Below, piece after piece: positions 23,078 to 34,101 of a stretch of DNA of 64,000 nucleotides (the stretch's first letter is position 1; every line of letters begins with the position of its first letter). This stretch comes from Lysobacter sp. cf310. GTDB taxonomy: Bacteria > Pseudomonadota > Gammaproteobacteria > Xanthomonadales > Xanthomonadaceae. The notes beneath the pieces were generated by a model. That model was not told the origin of the DNA and searched no databases. It saw nothing but the letters and a program-made list of their open reading frames with translations. Where the stretch lies: contig NZ_FOSS01000003.1 of the NCBI RefSeq assembly GCF_900114355.1, forward strand, positions 26,309-90,308. The letters run 5' to 3'. Both the position numbers and the translations under genes were made by a program.

Positions 23078-23187
23078 CGGGTGTGCGATTCGAAAATGCT
23101 CTTGAGGCTTGAAGCTGAGGAGTGGTAGCGAGAATCGAGTAACCGCTAACGAGCTGGGTGCTTCCGCTCGTTGCCGGTTTGTCTCTC

Positions 23188-23220
23188 TACTCGTTACCGA
23201 CTGATTACTCGTTACCGACT
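23188..23220. repeat. 15-bp direct repeats in the gap between metH halves
   Basis: TACTCGTTACCGACT occurs at 23188-23202 and 23206-23220, an 18-base period; the second copy runs into the stop codon of the upstream metH half. Degenerate and inverted relatives (GCTCGTTGCCGG, GAGTAACCGCTAACGAG) lie nearby in the same 142-base gap, suggesting a decayed repeat element. Confidence 0.75.
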
Positions 23221-24329
23221 CATGCCGCTGCGCTGACCAGCGTCGGCAGTCGCCGCGGCTCCATGTCCTTGATCGCCGCGGCGATCGCGGCGATATGCGC
23301 CGGGGTGCTGCCGCAGCAGCCGCCGACCAGGTTCAGCAGGCCGGCTTCGGCGAACTCGGACAGCACCGCCGCCATGTCCTCGGGGGTCTCGTCGTAGCCG
23401 CCGAAGGCGTTGGGCAGGCCGGCGTTGGGGTGGGCGCTGACGTAGGCGTCGGCGACCTGGGCCAGCACGTCGACGTGGGCGCGCAGGTCCTTGGCGCCGA
23501 GCGCGCAATTCAGGCCGATCGCCATCGGCTGGACGTGGCGCAGCGAGTACCAGAACGCTTCCGCGGTCTGGCCCGACAGGGTGCGGCCGGAGGCGTCGGT
23601 GATGGTGCCGGAGATCATCAGCGGCAGGCGCGCGCCGCGCGCGTCGAAGGCTTCCTCGACCGCGAACACCGCCGCCTTGGCGTTGAGGGTGTCGAAGATG
23701 GTCTCGACCATGATCACGTCGGCGCCGCCGTCGATCAGGCCGTCGGTGGCCTCGCGGTAGGCGATGCGCAGCTCGTCGAAGGTCACCGCGCGATAGCCGG
23801 GGCGGTTCACGTCCGGGCTCAGCGAGGCGGTGCGGCTGGTCGGGCCGAGCACGCCGATCACGAAGCGCGGGCGCGACGGGTCCAGCGCCTCGGCGGCGTC
23901 GCAGGCCGCGCGCGCCAGGCGCGCGCCGGTGGCGTTGAGCTCGTAGGCCAGATGCTCCAGGCCGTAGTCGGCCAGCGAGATCGTGGTCGAGTTGAAGGTG
24001 TTGGTCTCGATCAGGTCGGCACCGGCGGCCAGGTACTCGGCGTGGATGCCGGAGATCACTTCGGGCCGGGTCAGGCTGAGCAGGTCGTTGTTGCCGCGCT
24101 GGTCGCGCGCGCAGCCGCAGCCTTCGCCGTGGGCGTGGCCGGCCTCGGCCTCGGGCGCGCGCAGGCCGTCGTAGCCCAGGGCGAAGCGTTCGCCGCGATA
24201 GGCGGCCTCGTCCAGCTCGTGGCGCTGGATCATGGTGCCCATCGCGCCGTCCATCAGCAGGATGCGTGCGGCGAGCGCGTCTTGCAGGGCGTGCGCGCGG
24301 GTCGGGTTGAGCCAGGGCAGAGTCTTCAT
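23220..24329 (-). CDS. metH: Methionine synthase, homocysteine-binding (N-terminal) subunit
   Basis: A 369-residue zinc-dependent homocysteine methyltransferase domain. [12 protein letters not shown] begins the barrel, and the zinc ligands are Cys275 (GLNCALG) and Cys338/339 (GGCCGST). A His/Cys-containing insert ([16 protein letters not shown], about residues 61-76) precedes GNNDLL. I recall similar loops in Xanthomonas homologues, so it may be family-specific. Its start is 2 bases from the stop of the ArsR-methyltransferase regulator, so the operon is regulator, then this subunit, then the cobalamin subunit. Confidence 0.94.
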   Translation of the reverse strand: MKTLPWLNPTRAHALQDALAARILLMDGAMGTMIQRHELDEAAYRGERFALGYDGLRAPEAEAGHAHGEGCGCARDQRGNNDLLSLTRPEVISGIHAEYLAAGADLIETNTFNSTTISLADYGLEHLAYELNATGARLARAACDAAEALDPSRPRFVIGVLGPTSRTASLSPDVNRPGYRAVTFDELRIAYREATDGLIDGGADVIMVETIFDTLNAKAAVFAVEEAFDARGARLPLMISGTITDASGRTLSGQTAEAFWYSLRHVQPMAIGLNCALGAKDLRAHVDVLAQVADAYVSAHPNAGLPNAFGGYDETPEDMAAVLSEFAEAGLLNLVGGCCGSTPAHIAAIAAAIKDMEPRRLPTLVSAAA

Positions 24330-24331
24330 GT

Positions 24332-25300
24332 TCAGGCCTTCTTGGACGGCTTGCGCGCCGACGTTTCGGCGGGGGGTTTGCGCGCGATCAGGGCGATGAC
24401 TTCGAAATGCGGCGGCCGGCGCTCGCGGGTCACGGTTTCGCAGCTGACGATCTCGAAGCCGGCCTTGGTCGAGAACTTCTGCAGGTCCTTCTCCGAGAAC
24501 CCCAGGTTGACGTGGCCGTAGGCCGCCACCACGCCGCGATGTTCGTGCCGGGCCAGGCTGGTCAACAGCAGGCGGCCGCCCGGGCGCAGCACGCGCTCGG
24601 CCTCGGCCACCGCCTGCGCCGGGTGCTCGGCATAGGTGAGGGCGTGCATCAGCACCACCAGGTCGAAGCTGGCGTCGGGGAAGGGCAGCGCGTGCATGTC
24701 GCCTTCGCGCACTTCGACGTTGCTGAGACGGCGCAGGCGGTCGGAGGCCGCGGCCACGACCTTGGTGCTCGCGTCCAGGCACAGATAGCGGTTGGAGTGC
24801 GGCGCCAGCAGTTCGGCCAGCACGCCGTCGCCGGAGGCGATGTCGAGCACGTCGCCGGGCTGCAGCAGAGGCACCGCCGAGCGCGCCAGCGCCTCCCAGG
24901 TGCGGCCCGGGGAGTAGTGGCGTTCCATGTCGCCGGCGACCGAGTCGGCCCAGTTCTGATCGGCCGCGCGCATCGACAGCACCCCGGCCACGCGCTCGGC
25001 GTCCTGGCGCAGCAGCGGGTCGTCGCTGCCGGTGCTCAGGGTCTGCCAGAGCGCGCGTTGGGCCTGGTCCAGCGCGGCTTCGTCGAAACGGTAGTAGGAC
25101 GACACGCCGGCGCGGCGGTCGCGCACCAGGCCGGCCTCCTTGAGCTTGGACAGGTGGGTGGAGACGCGCGGCTGGGCCAGGCGGGTGATCGCCGACAGCT
25201 CGGCCACGGTCAGCTCCTCGCCTTCCAGCAGGGTCAGCAGGCGCACGCGGGTGGCGTCTGCGAACACCTTGAGTCGGGACGACCAGCCTTCGAGATCCAT
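24332..25300 (-). CDS. ArsR-family regulator fused to a methyltransferase domain (SahR-like)
   Basis: A 322-residue fusion. Residues 8-90 are an ArsR winged helix ([39 protein letters not shown]). Residues 125-310 are a class I methyltransferase with motif [15 protein letters not shown] (151-164) and [13 protein letters not shown]. This is the architecture of SahR, the S-adenosylhomocysteine-sensing repressor of methionine-cycle genes in Proteobacteria. Being the first gene before both metH halves strongly supports that role. It may sense rather than methylate. A metal-sensing ArsR is unlikely. Confidence 0.82.
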   Translation of the reverse strand: MDLEGWSSRLKVFADATRVRLLTLLEGEELTVAELSAITRLAQPRVSTHLSKLKEAGLVRDRRAGVSSYYRFDEAALDQAQRALWQTLSTGSDDPLLRQDAERVAGVLSMRAADQNWADSVAGDMERHYSPGRTWEALARSAVPLLQPGDVLDIASGDGVLAELLAPHSNRYLCLDASTKVVAAASDRLRRLSNVEVREGDMHALPFPDASFDLVVLMHALTYAEHPAQAVAEAERVLRPGGRLLLTSLARHEHRGVVAAYGHVNLGFSEKDLQKFSTKAGFEIVSCETVTRERRPPHFEVIALIARKPPAETSARKPSKKA

Positions 25301-25654
25301 GGTTCAAGCCTTAGGTATGCGGGATTCGGGACTAGGGATGGCGGCAAAGGGCGCTCGGGCGCCGCCGCGGGACGGTGCCGATCCGGGTTCGCCGGCGCCC
25401 AGCTTCCATCAACCTATCGCGATACAGAGATAAGTGTCCTCCGCGCGCCCGAAAGGGTCAAGTCTTGCGCCGCGCGCGATGCAGCTGGCGTTGTGGCGGG
25501 AGGTGGGGTTATTCGGCGGGCGCGGCTACAATTCGCATAGCGGCCGCGGAACGAAGGCCGCGGCTCGATCCGCGCGCGGGTTTGCGCGGCGCGGATCCCT
25601 GTCCCGGGAGCGGTTTCAGGCCGCTGCCACTCCAGAACCAGCAGAGGTGCCGAC
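25301..25654. other. 354-base divergent region upstream of the metH operon
   Basis: No gene is seen. It holds the divergent promoters of the SahR-like regulator (minus) and acyl-CoA dehydrogenase (plus). A perfect 10-bp palindrome TATCGCGATA lies at 25415-25424. A short stretch near 25318-25345 (GCGGGATTCGGGACTAGGG) resembles low-complexity repeats between genes of this group. Confidence 0.55.
25415..25424. promoter_or_regulatory. Candidate operator palindrome for the SahR-like regulator
   Basis: TATCGCGATA is a perfect palindrome, 115 bases upstream of the regulator start in an AT-richer pocket, with a TTGACC-like element further upstream on the minus strand. ArsR-type repressors bind such AT/CGCG dyads. 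Assignment is by position only. Confidence 0.4.
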
Positions 25655-26815
<1,161 letters not shown>

Positions 26816-27030
26816 TCGCCACGGCATGAAACGCATCGGCTCGTATCGAGTCACCGCCTCACCCGGGGATCGCGGCCGCGGTCTCCGGGTATCAAAGACC
26901 GTCAAACGCGACGTGGGCCGACCGGCCCGCGGACGCGTCGCCCTGCATCCCATCGTCACGCCAGCGATCTGAATCTCTTCACGGCCCATGCGCGAGCGTG
27001 GGCCTCATTCCATCGGACCTCCAAGTTCCC

Positions 27031-30000
27031 ATGAGCAGCAAACCCAAAGCCGCGAAACCGACCGTCGCCTCGAAATCGGCATCCGCCAAGGCCGCGCCCT
27101 CCAAGGCCGCAGCCGCCAAGCCGGTCGCCAAGCGAGCCGTCAGCCAGCCCGCCGCGCCCAAGAGCGACGCCGTGTCCCTCGAGCCCATCATCGCCGCGAT
27201 GCGCAAGCGCCTGCCCAAGGCGCGCCACGCCGAGGCCGAGGCCTTCGCCCAGGCCTTCTACCGCCGCATGAGCGGCGACGAGCTGCCGCAGCACAGCGCC
27301 GACGGCTGGGCCGCGCTGGCCAGCGACTTCCTCGAATTCGCGCGCGCGCGCAAGACCGGCAAGGCGCTGGTGCGCCTGTTCAACCCGACCATCAAGACCC
27401 ACGGTTGGGAATCGGCGCACACCGTGCTGCAGATCGCCAACGACGACATGCCCTTCCTGGTCGACTCGGTCACCATGACCCTGGCCGAGCAGGGCATCGG
27501 CGTGCACGTGCTGGGCCACCCGGTGGTGACCTTCCGCCGCGACAAGAGCGGCAAGATCGTCGCCGTCGGCGAGGGCGTGGCCGAGTCGCTGATGCACCTG
27601 GAAATCGACCGCCAGTCGGTCGAGGCCATGCCGCGCGTGCAGAAGGCGCTGGAAGCCGTGCTCGAGGACGTGCGCGCGATTGTGCGCGACTGGGCGCAGA
27701 TGCGCGACAAGATGGGCGAAGTCGCCGACGCCCTGGGCGGTCGCAAGCTGCCGGTCAGCGACGACGGCCGCCGCGAGGCGCAGGAGTTCCTGCGCTGGGC
27801 CGCCGACAACCATTTCACCTTCCTGGGCTATCGCGAATACGAAGTCACCAGGAAGGGCGGCCAGGAAGTGCTGTGCGCGGTGCCGGACAGCGGCCTGGGC
27901 CTGCTGCGCGGCCAGGACGCGGGCAAGCCGCGTCCGCTGACCTCGCTGGCCGCGCATTACATGCCGCAGTCGGGCTCGGTCGACGCTCTCATCCTGACCA
28001 AGACCAACGCGCGTTCGTCGGTGCACCGTCCGGGCTACATGGACTACATCGGCGTGCTCAGCTTCGACGCCGACGGCAAGCCGGTGCGCGAGGAGCGCTT
28101 CATCGGCCTGTACACCTCCAGCGCCTACAACCGCCGCCCCTGGGACATCCCGCTGGTGCGTCAGCGCCACGCCTATGTGATGGAGAAGTCCGGCCTGTCC
28201 TCCGACAGTCACAGCGGCAAGGCCCTGCGCCACATCCTCGAGACCCTGCCGCGCGACGAGCTGTTCCAGTCCGGCGAAGAGGAGCTGCTGCGCACCTCCA
28301 CCGGCATCCTCGGCCTGCAGGAGCGCGTGCGCAGCAAGCTGTTCCTGCGCCGCGACCGTTACGGCCGCTTCTTCTCCGGCCTGGTCTACATCCCGCGCGA
28401 CCGCTTCAACACCGACGTGCGCCTGCGCATCGAGGCCATGCTCAAGCGCATGCTGCACGGCGAGCAGGTCGACACCACGGTGCTGATCGGCGAATCGCCG
28501 CTGGCCCAGCTGCACCTGATCGTGCGTCCGAAGTCGGGCGAGGCGATCCAGATCGACAACGCCGCGATCGAGGCCGAGCTGGCCCAGATCGTGCGCGACC
28601 GTCGCGACGAGCTGCGCGAGGCCCTGGTCGCCCGCCACGGCGAGGAACGCGGCCTGGCCCTGATCAACCAGTACGGTCGCGCGCTGCCGACCGGTTACGT
28701 CGATGAAGTCTCCGCGGCGGTCGCTGCCAACGACATCGAGCACCTGGACGCGCTCAGCGGCCCGGACGACCTGCGCCTCAACCTGCGCCGCATCGGCAGC
28801 GGCGAGGGTGGTCTGCGCTTCAAGTTTTACCGACAGCACGACGACATCCCGCTGTCGGACGCGCTGCCGATGATGGAGAACATGGGCCTGCGGGTGATCT
28901 CCGAGCATCCCTACCGCCTGGTCGCCGGCGACACCCCGCTGTACATCCAGGACTTCGAGGTCGAAACCGTCGGCGCCGACGTCGACGTATCGCGCCTGGA
29001 CGAGACCTTCGAAGACGCCTTCGGCCAGATCTGGCGCGGCAACGCCGAGAACGACGGCTTCAACCGCCTGATCCTGGCCGCCAACCTGTCCTGGCGCCAG
29101 GTCGCGATGCTGCGCGCCTACTGCAAGTACCTGCTGCAGGTCGGCGTGCCGTTCTCGCAGAGCTACGTCGAGGAAACCTTCTTCCGCTATCCGCTGCTGG
29201 CGCGTCTGCTGGTCGAGCTGTTCGAGGCCCGCTTCGATCCCTGCACCGGCAAGGAAAGCAAGGCCGAGATCAAGGCCGGCATCGAGCGCCTGAGCCAGCA
29301 GCTGCAAGTGCTGGCCGGCGGCGACGCGGCCGTGCTGGCGGCGTTGCAGCCGGTGATCGAAGCCCGCAACGGCAAGCGCGAGCAGCAGGTCGACGTGACC
29401 CGCGCGACCCTCAAGGGCCTGCTCGACCGCGTCGCCAGCCTCGACGAGGACCGCATCCTGCGCAGCTTCATCGGCGTGATCGATGCCACCCTGCGCACCA
29501 GCTACTACCAGCGCCCGGCCAACGGCGGCGAGCGCGGCTACGTCAGCTACAAGTTCGATTCGGCGCAGGTGCCGGACCTGCCCAAGCCGCGTCCGTACCG
29601 CGAGATCTTCGTCTACGGGCCGCGCGTGGAAGGCGTGCACCTGCGCTTCGGCCCGGTCGCGCGCGGCGGCCTGCGCTGGTCGGACCGTCGCGAGGACTTC
29701 CGCACCGAAGTGCTGGGCCTGGTCAAGGCGCAGATGGTCAAGAACACCGTGATCGTGCCGGTCGGCTCCAAGGGCGGCTTCTTCGCCAAGCGTCCGCCGG
29801 TCGGCGGCGACCGCGACGCCGTGCTCGCCGAAGGCATCGCCTGCTACAAGATGTTCATCAACGGCCTGCTCGACATCACCGACAACATCGTCGACGGCAA
29901 GATCGTGCCGCCGCGCGATGTGGTCCGCCACGACAACGACGATCCCTACTTGGTGGTGGCCGCCGACAAGGGCACCGCGACCTTCTCCGACATCGCCAAC

Positions 30001-32058
30001 GGCATCGCCGCCGAGCACGGCTTCTGGCTCGACGACGCCTTCGCCTCGGGCGGCTCGGTGGGTTACGACCACAAGGGCATGGGCATCACCGCCAAGGGCG
30101 CCTGGGAGTCGGTCAAGCGCCACTTCCGCAGCCTCGGCCGCGACAGCCAGACCCAGGACTTCACCACGGTCGGCATCGGCGACATGTCCGGCGACGTGTT
30201 CGGCAACGGCATGCTGCTGAGCCAGCACATCCGCCTGCTGGCGGCGTTCGACCACCGCCACATCTTCCTCGACCCGAACCCGGACGCGGCCAGGACGTTC
30301 AAGGAACGCGAGCGCATGTTCAAGCTGCCGCGTTCGAGCTGGGACGATTACGACAAGAAGCTGATCAGCAAGGGCGGCGGCGTGTACCCGCGTTCGGCCA
30401 AGTCGATCCCGCTGTCGCCGGAGATCAAGGCCGCGCTGGGCATCGACGCCGGCGTCGCCGCGCTGAGCCCGACCGAGCTGATGAGCGCGATCCTGAAGGC
30501 GCCGGTGGACCTGCTGTGGAACGGCGGTATCGGCACCTACGTCAAGTCCAGCAGCGAATCCAACCTGGATGTCGGCGACCGCGCCAACAACGGCCTGCGC
30601 GTCAACGGCAACGAGCTGCGCTGCAAGATGGTGGGCGAGGGCGGCAACCTGGGCCTGACCCAGCTCGGCCGCATCGAGGCCGCGCTGCACGGCGTGCTGC
30701 TCAACACCGACTTCATCGACAACTCGGCCGGTGTGGACACCTCGGACCACGAGGTCAACATCAAGATCCTGCTCAACGGCCAGGTCCAGACCAAGAAACT
30801 GACCCTGCCCGAGCGCAACAAGCTGCTGGCCTCGATGACCGACGAGGTCGCCGAGCTGGTGCTCAACGACAACTACCGCCAGAACCAGGCGATCAGCCTG
30901 ATGGAGCGGATGAGCCTGTCGCGCCTGGGCTCCAAGCAGCACTTCATCCGTACCCTGGAATCGCAGGGGCTGCTCGATCGCCAGATCGAGTTCCTGCCGT
31001 CCGACGCCGAGATCGCCGAGCGCAAGGCGCGCGGCCTGGGCCTGACCCGTCCGGAACTGTCGGTGCTGCTGTCCTACTCCAAGCTGGTCGCGTTCCAGCA
31101 GCTGCTGGATTCGGACGTGCCGGAGGATCCGTACCTGTCCAAGGAACTGGTGCGCTACTTCCCCGAGCCGTTGCAGAAGAAGTACGCCAAGGCGATGGAG
31201 AACCACCGCCTGAAGCGCGAGATCATCGCCACCGCGGTCACCAACTCGACCATCAACCGCATGGGCGCGACCTTCCTGCTGCGCATGCAGGAAGACAGCG
31301 GCCGCACCCCGGGCGAAGTCGCCAAAGCCTTCACCATCACCCGCGAAACGCTGGACGCGCGCGAGCTGTGGGCGCAGATCGACGCGCTCGACGGCAAGGT
31401 CGCCGAGTCCACCCAGATCGACGCCCTGCAGGTGATCTGGAACCTGCAGCGTTCGTTCACGCGCTGGTTGCTGTCGCGTCCGGGCGCGATTCCCGACATC
31501 GCCACCGCGGTCGCGCGCTACCACGACGGCTTCAAGGACATCCGCGCCGGCAAGGGCATCCTCGGCGACGGTCAGCGGCCGGCCTACGAGGCCAGCTTCG
31601 CCGACTGGAAGGCCAAGGGCGTGCCGGTGGCATTGGCCGATCAGCTCGCGGCGCTGCCTTACCTGGAGCCCAGCTGCGACGTGATCGAAGTCGCGCGCGA
31701 GCGCAAGCTCAAGCCGGTCGACGTGGCCAAGGTCCACTTCCGTCTCGGCGAGGCGCTGCGCCTGCCGTGGCTGCTGGAGCAGATCGACGCGCTCACCGTC
31801 GACGGCCGCTGGCACGCGGTCGCACGCGGCGTGCTGCGTGAAGAGCTGGGCACCCAGCAGCGCATCCTGGTCGGCCAGGTCCTGGCCATGCCGGGCGCCA
31901 GCGCCGAAGCCAAGGTCAAGCAGTGGCTGGAACGCGACGACGTCTCGCTGCGTTTCACCCTGGCCATGCTCAACGAGCTGGCCGCGCAGAAGACCCTGGA
32001 CTACCCGACCGCCTCGGTCGCGGTGCAGCGTCTGTCGCAGCTGGCCTCGCGCGGCTGA
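27031..32058 (+). CDS. gdhB: NAD-specific glutamate dehydrogenase, GDH-180 class
   Basis: A 1675-residue enzyme converting glutamate to 2-oxoglutarate and ammonia with NAD. The first 45 residues are Ala/Lys-rich and probably disordered. ACT-like regulatory regions follow (DDMPFLVDSVTMTLAEQG), then the catalytic core around residues 860-1240 (LRFGPVARGGLRWSDRREDF, LVKAQMVKNTVIVPVGSKGG, the Rossmann part near GIGDMSGDVFGNGM), and a long helical C-terminal region. The ATG at 27031 gives MSSKPKAAKP; a GTG 33 bases upstream is possible. The gene is alone, with a strong terminator after it. Confidence 0.95.
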   Translation: MSSKPKAAKPTVASKSASAKAAPSKAAAAKPVAKRAVSQPAAPKSDAVSLEPIIAAMRKRLPKARHAEAEAFAQAFYRRMSGDELPQHSADGWAALASDFLEFARARKTGKALVRLFNPTIKTHGWESAHTVLQIANDDMPFLVDSVTMTLAEQGIGVHVLGHPVVTFRRDKSGKIVAVGEGVAESLMHLEIDRQSVEAMPRVQKALEAVLEDVRAIVRDWAQMRDKMGEVADALGGRKLPVSDDGRREAQEFLRWAADNHFTFLGYREYEVTRKGGQEVLCAVPDSGLGLLRGQDAGKPRPLTSLAAHYMPQSGSVDALILTKTNARSSVHRPGYMDYIGVLSFDADGKPVREERFIGLYTSSAYNRRPWDIPLVRQRHAYVMEKSGLSSDSHSGKALRHILETLPRDELFQSGEEELLRTSTGILGLQERVRSKLFLRRDRYGRFFSGLVYIPRDRFNTDVRLRIEAMLKRMLHGEQVDTTVLIGESPLAQLHLIVRPKSGEAIQIDNAAIEAELAQIVRDRRDELREALVARHGEERGLALINQYGRALPTGYVDEVSAAVAANDIEHLDALSGPDDLRLNLRRIGSGEGGLRFKFYRQHDDIPLSDALPMMENMGLRVISEHPYRLVAGDTPLYIQDFEVETVGADVDVSRLDETFEDAFGQIWRGNAENDGFNRLILAANLSWRQVAMLRAYCKYLLQVGVPFSQSYVEETFFRYPLLARLLVELFEARFDPCTGKESKAEIKAGIERLSQQLQVLAGGDAAVLAALQPVIEARNGKREQQVDVTRATLKGLLDRVASLDEDRILRSFIGVIDATLRTSYYQRPANGGERGYVSYKFDSAQVPDLPKPRPYREIFVYGPRVEGVHLRFGPVARGGLRWSDRREDFRTEVLGLVKAQMVKNTVIVPVGSKGGFFAKRPPVGGDRDAVLAEGIACYKMFINGLLDITDNIVDGKIVPPRDVVRHDNDDPYLVVAADKGTATFSDIANGIAAEHGFWLDDAFASGGSVGYDHKGMGITAKGAWESVKRHFRSLGRDSQTQDFTTVGIGDMSGDVFGNGMLLSQHIRLLAAFDHRHIFLDPNPDAARTFKERERMFKLPRSSWDDYDKKLISKGGGVYPRSAKSIPLSPEIKAALGIDAGVAALSPTELMSAILKAPVDLLWNGGIGTYVKSSSESNLDVGDRANNGLRVNGNELRCKMVGEGGNLGLTQLGRIEAALHGVLLNTDFIDNSAGVDTSDHEVNIKILLNGQVQTKKLTLPERNKLLASMTDEVAELVLNDNYRQNQAISLMERMSLSRLGSKQHFIRTLESQGLLDRQIEFLPSDAEIAERKARGLGLTRPELSVLLSYSKLVAFQQLLDSDVPEDPYLSKELVRYFPEPLQKKYAKAMENHRLKREIIATAVTNSTINRMGATFLLRMQEDSGRTPGEVAKAFTITRETLDARELWAQIDALDGKVAESTQIDALQVIWNLQRSFTRWLLSRPGAIPDIATAVARYHDGFKDIRAGKGILGDGQRPAYEASFADWKAKGVPVALADQLAALPYLEPSCDVIEVARERKLKPVDVAKVHFRLGEALRLPWLLEQIDALTVDGRWHAVARGVLREELGTQQRILVGQVLAMPGASAEAKVKQWLERDDVSLRFTLAMLNELAAQKTLDYPTASVAVQRLSQLASRG

Positions 32059-32062
32059 TCCA

Positions 32063-32098
32063 CGCGCCCCTCTCCCGATGGGGGAGGGGCGCGGTTTT
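32063..32098 (+). terminator. Rho-independent terminator of gdhB
   Basis: CGCGCCCCTCTCCC (32063-32076) pairs with 32080-32093 over 14 bp with one G-T wobble and a 3-base loop, followed by GTTTTCC. It begins 4 bases after the gdhB stop. This is the clearest intrinsic terminator in the window. Confidence 0.85.
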
Positions 32099-32202
32099 CC
32101 CGCCGATGCCTTGACTGCCTCCGCCTGCCTGCGGAATCCGCCGTCATCGGCATTTCCGCTGGCGCGGGTTATGCTGCGGTCGCCATCCGTTCGGAGCCGC
32201 CG

Positions 32203-32973
32203 ATGACCGCGACGCCTCGCATCGCCTTCCTCGCCAGTCCTATCGACGAAGCGCAACGCGCGCTCGCCGAGCTGATCGCATCGCACGGACAGCACGAGCC
32301 GGCCGATGCCGACATCCTGGTCGCGCTGGGCGGCGACGGCTTCATGCTGCAAACCCTGCATCGCTACGGCAGCCTCGGCAAGCCGGTGTACGGCATGAAA
32401 CTGGGCACGGTCGGTTTTCTGATGAACCAGCACGGCGAAGGCCTGCTCGAACGCCTGGCCGCGGCCGAGCCCGCGGTGCTGCGCCCGCTGGAGATGGTCG
32501 CGCTGACCGAATCCGGCGCCACCGTCGGTTCGCTGGCCTACAACGAGGTCTCGCTGCTGCGCCAGACCCGCCAGGCCGCGCACCTGCGCATCGACCTCAA
32601 CGGCCAGACCCGGCTGGACGAGCTGATCTGCGACGGCGTGCTGGTGGCGACGCCGGCCGGCAGCACCGCCTACAACTTCTCCGCCCACGGCCCGATCCTG
32701 CCGCTGGGCTCCAGCGTGATCGCGCTGACCCCGATCGCCGCGTTCCGCCCGCGCCGCTGGCGCGGCGCGCTGCTCAAGGCCGACACCGAAGTGCGCTTCC
32801 GCGTACTCGATCCCTACAAGCGTCCGGTCAGCGCCACCGCCGATTCGCACGAGGTGCGCGACGTGGTCGAGGTGATGATCCGCGAGTCGATGGATCGCAC
32901 CGTGACCCTGCTGTTCGACCCCGAACACAACCTCGAAGAGCGCATGCTGATCGAGCAGTTCACCAGCGGTTGA
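32203..32973 (+). CDS. nadK: NAD kinase
   Basis: A 256-residue kinase forming NADP from NAD. The diagnostic GGDG motif is at residues 43-46 ([10 protein letters not shown]). The substrate segments [20 protein letters not shown], and the second-domain [19 protein letters not shown] are present. Length is at the short end for bacterial NadK. It stands alone between the gdhB terminator and a REP-like hairpin. Its product supports NADPH supply, including kynurenine monooxygenase elsewhere in the window. Confidence 0.95.
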   Translation: MTATPRIAFLASPIDEAQRALAELIASHGQHEPADADILVALGGDGFMLQTLHRYGSLGKPVYGMKLGTVGFLMNQHGEGLLERLAAAEPAVLRPLEMVALTESGATVGSLAYNEVSLLRQTRQAAHLRIDLNGQTRLDELICDGVLVATPAGSTAYNFSAHGPILPLGSSVIALTPIAAFRPRRWRGALLKADTEVRFRVLDPYKRPVSATADSHEVRDVVEVMIRESMDRTVTLLFDPEHNLEERMLIEQFTSG

Positions 32974-32991
32974 GGTGGCGCCGCTGGCTTC

Positions 32992-33063
32992 CTGTGGGAG
33001 CGGCGTGAGCCGCGTTCGTCTCTTCATGGAGCTGTGCGATCGCGGCTCACGCCGCTCCCACAG
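32992..33063. repeat. REP-like inverted repeat, 23-bp arms
   Basis: CTGTGGGAGCGGCGTGAGCC plus GCG at 32992-33014 is perfectly inverted at 33041-33063, around a 26-base loop. It lies 18 bases after the nadK stop. The CTGTGGGAGCGGCGTGAGCCGCG sequence is typical of dispersed REP elements in Pseudomonas and Xanthomonadaceae. A partial relative (GATCGCGGCTCAGGCCGCT) lies at about 33102-33120. Confidence 0.88.
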
Positions 33064-33182
33064 AGGGAGGTGGCTGCGTCGGCACGCGGAGGGCCGACTC
33101 GGATCGCGGCTCAGGCCGCTGCTCGGTCGTGCAGTCGCCCCCGTCGCAAGCGTTGAGACGCCGCAGGAGGCACAATAGCCGC

Positions 33183-34088
33183 ATGCCCGACCGCGACGCC
33201 GACCCCCTGATCGTAGCGATCTCCTCGCGAACCCTGTTCGACATGGAGGAGAGCCACTTGCTGTTCGAACGCGAAGGCCTCGACGCCTACGCCAGCTTCC
33301 AGCGCGAGCACGAGGACGACCTGCTCGCGCCCGGCATCGCCTTCCCGTTGGTGCGCAAGCTGCTGGCGCTCAACGAGGGCGCGCCGCCGGAGGCGCCGCG
33401 GGTGGAGGTGATCCTGATCTCGCGCAACTCCGCCGACAGCGGCCTGCGCATCTTCAATTCGATCGCCCACCACGGCCTGTCGATCAAGCGCGCCGCCTTC
33501 AGCAACGGCGCGCCGCCGTTTCCCTACATCAAGCCCTTCGGCGCCGACCTGTTCCTGTCGGCCAACGCCGAGGACGTGCGCAACGCGCTCAGCGCCGGGG
33601 TCGCCGCCGCCACCTTGCTGCCGGCCAAGGCGCCGCAGCAGCGCCACGATCAGCTGCGCATCGCCTTCGACGGCGACGCGGTGATCTTCGACGACGAAGG
33701 CGAGCGCGTGTCGCGCGAGGGCGGCCTGGCCGCGTTCGCCAAGCACGAGCGCGAACACGCCGGCGAACCGTTGTCGGGCGGGCCGTTCCGCGGCTTCCTG
33801 GATGCCCTGCATCGCCTGCAGGCGGCGTTCCCGATCGGCCCGGACGCGCCGATCCGCACCGCCCTGGTCACCGCGCGCTCGGTGCCGGCGCACGAGCGCG
33901 TGATCCGCACCCTGCGCGAATGGGGCATCCGCCTGGACGAGGCGCTGTTCCTCGGCGGCCGCGCCAAGGGACCGTTCCTGGAAGCCTTCGGCGCCGATAT
34001 CTTCTTCGACGATTCCGAGCACAACATCGTCTCGGCGCGCGACCACGTCGCCGCCGGCCACGTACCGCACGGCGTGGCCAACCGCTGA
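33183..34088 (+). CDS. 5'-nucleotidase (cytosolic NT5C1-like family)
   Basis: A 301-residue protein matching the Pfam 5_nucleotid family related to eukaryotic cytosolic 5'-nucleotidase I. Motifs: VAISSRTLFDMEESH near the N-terminus, VILISRNSADSGLRIFNSI, an internal FDGDAVIFDDEGERV block with the HAD-type acidic cluster, and FLGGRAKGPFLEAFGADIFFDDSEHN. It should hydrolyse nucleoside monophosphates. The ATG at 33183 is used; there is no signal peptide. It is convergent with the DUF2939 gene. Confidence 0.87.
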   Translation: MPDRDADPLIVAISSRTLFDMEESHLLFEREGLDAYASFQREHEDDLLAPGIAFPLVRKLLALNEGAPPEAPRVEVILISRNSADSGLRIFNSIAHHGLSIKRAAFSNGAPPFPYIKPFGADLFLSANAEDVRNALSAGVAAATLLPAKAPQQRHDQLRIAFDGDAVIFDDEGERVSREGGLAAFAKHEREHAGEPLSGGPFRGFLDALHRLQAAFPIGPDAPIRTALVTARSVPAHERVIRTLREWGIRLDEALFLGGRAKGPFLEAFGADIFFDDSEHNIVSARDHVAAGHVPHGVANR

Positions 34089-34101
34089 GGCGTGCGCCGC
34101 C

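Noticed and set aside
26956-33027. A 2023-codon open frame on the minus strand opposite gdhB and nadK
   Set aside because: Its translation is repetitive His/Gly/Val/Gln-rich text typical of the antisense of GC-rich genes, with no domain; gdhB and nadK on the plus strand are unmistakable.
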